Below, piece after piece: positions 63,386-64,000 of a DNA stretch of 64,000 nt. Source of the DNA: Kaistia dalseonensis (lineage in GTDB: Bacteria; Pseudomonadota; Alphaproteobacteria; Rhizobiales; Kaistiaceae). Numbering within the stretch: position 1 is the stretch's first letter; each line of letters begins with the position of its first letter. The stretch is from the NCBI RefSeq assembly GCF_030814715.1, contig NZ_JAUSVO010000005.1:248001-312000 (forward strand), in the 5' to 3' direction. The notes below the pieces were generated by a model that worked only from the letters and a program-made list of their open reading frames with translations, was not told the DNA's origin and made no database searches. The position numbers and the translations under genes are program-made.

Positions 63386-64000
63386 TCAGCCCCGGTTCAC
63401 ATTCGGGGCGACGTTGCGATACCAGCCATCGACCATGGCCGTCTCCCAGTCGCCGCTCGGGAAGGTCGGGATCGAGGCCGGGATGACGTCGGCATATTGC
63501 GTGCGCAGATCCGCCGGCAGATTGCTCCAGTCGACGCCGGGGAAGCCGCCGAGATCCTTCAGGACCGAGGTCTGCACGGCTTCGGACAGCAGGAATTCCG
63601 CGAATTTCAGCGCGCCGGCCTGGTGCGCCGCATTGGTCGGGATGGTGACGTGGGTGAAGCCGCCGCAGAGGGCGAGATCCTGGAGCTGGACCAGCTTGAT
63701 GGTCGGCGGCAGCACGCCCTGGGCGAGGCCCTGCAGCGCCTGATCAGACCAGGCCGGAACCATGGAGACGGCGCCATTGGCCAGAAGCTGCAGCGTCGGG
63801 GTGTTGCCGGCGGTATAGGCGCCGTTGTCATAGAGGCTCGGCGCCAGATCCGACAGGATCTTCCAGGCGCCCGGCAGCATCTTGTCAGCGGATTCCTTGC
63901 TGAAATTGGCGACCGTGAAGAGCGAGGGATCGCGGCCGTTCGCCTCGTGGATCGCGCGCTTGACGAAGTTCTGGCCCGAGCCGCCCTTGTCAGGACGATT
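63386..64000 (-). CDS. Extracellular solute-binding protein, N-terminus outside window
   Basis: The C-terminal 204 codons of a family 1 or 6 type periplasmic binding protein are visible. Segments LQLLANGAVSMVPAWSDQAL and IPTNAAHQAGALKFAEFLLSEAV match the C-lobe of binding proteins that work with PotB/PotC-type permeases. The frame stays open to the window edge. As the first known gene of the operon, it decides specificity; the phosphodiesterase at the operon end points to a glycerophosphodiester or similar ligand. Confidence 0.85.
   Translation of the reverse strand, partial: NRPDKGGSGQNFVKRAIHEANGRDPSLFTVANFSKESADKMLPGAWKILSDLAPSLYDNGAYTAGNTPTLQLLANGAVSMVPAWSDQALQGLAQGVLPPTIKLVQLQDLALCGGFTHVTIPTNAAHQAGALKFAEFLLSEAVQTSVLKDLGGFPGVDWSNLPADLRTQYADVIPASIPTFPSGDWETAMVDGWYRNVAPNVNRG

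Overview
This is a GC-rich chromosomal window of alphaproteobacterial type. The gene families (BMP-type nucleoside ABC systems, polyol ABC transporter with SorC regulator, DUF1537/PdxA2 acid-sugar genes), several near-matches to EcfG-type promoters and interspersed palindromic repeats of a kind I associate with Hyphomicrobiales (Rhizobiales) suggest a metabolically versatile soil or plant-associated member of that order. The genus cannot be fixed from the sequence. No rRNA, tRNA, CRISPR array, transposase or phage gene was seen. Nearly every gene is for uptake or catabolism of small nitrogenous or sugar-like molecules.

Layout. (1) 1-8666: a BMP-type nucleoside ABC transporter operon on the minus strand ends in a nucleoside hydrolase, and faces a plus-strand operon of SDR, phosphoribosyltransferase and P1 aminopeptidase. 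A 3 x 258 bp in-frame tandem repeat sits inside the transporter operon. (2) 8674-12732: an orphan response regulator, then a complete dedicated ECF transporter (S, T, two ATPases) headed by a PPC/DUF296 gene. (3) 12911-18786: an alpha/beta hydrolase, then a minus-strand operon of NMT1/THI5-type ABC transporter, class II aldolase and GntR/FCD regulator. (4) 19019-31392: a plus-strand catabolic run of amidase, bicupin, nucleoside hydrolase, NtaA-type flavin monooxygenase, aldehyde dehydrogenase, signal-less NMT1/THI5-like protein, HcnABC-like three-part dehydrogenase, SDR and a second nucleoside hydrolase. A TGTATGCA-type motif recurs upstream of sections 2 and 3; the copy before the section 3 transporter lies in the divergent region shared with section 4. 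This hints at one GntR-controlled program for an unidentified N-glycosidic or N-heterocyclic compound.

(5) 31468-34905: an exported sulfatase, divergent from a ketoglutarate-semialdehyde-type aldehyde dehydrogenase. (6) 34966-46872: two divergent operons sharing a candidate operator. The left one carries a BNR sialidase-like protein, SDR, PdxA2-like dehydrogenase and DapA-family lyase. The right one carries a Tat-exported oligopeptide-type binding protein, two permeases, two ATPases, a DUF1537 acid-sugar kinase and a GntR regulator. Together they look like uptake and breakdown of a four-carbon sugar acid (threonate or erythronate type) or a glycoside containing it. (7) 47077-54916: a CsbD stress protein, then a polyol (smo-like) operon of HAD phosphatase, SorC regulator, SmoE/F/G/K transporter and SDR, and a small hydrophilic protein. 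(8) 55109-59767: a small exported protein, FGGY pentulose kinase, beta-propeller lactonase and inositol-monophosphatase-family enzyme. (9) 59728-64000: a glycerophosphodiester phosphodiesterase at the end of an ABC transporter operon whose binding protein runs off the window.

The most unusual items are: the repeat-encoded ORF coupled by ATGA junctions at both ends inside the nucleoside transporter operon; an ECF ATPase pair in which all degenerate motifs fall in the same composite ATP site; the uncharacterised catabolic run at 19-31 kb with its cytoplasmic NMT1/THI5-like protein; and the two-operon sugar-acid system with a shared TTGTCAAGTTGACAA-like operator.
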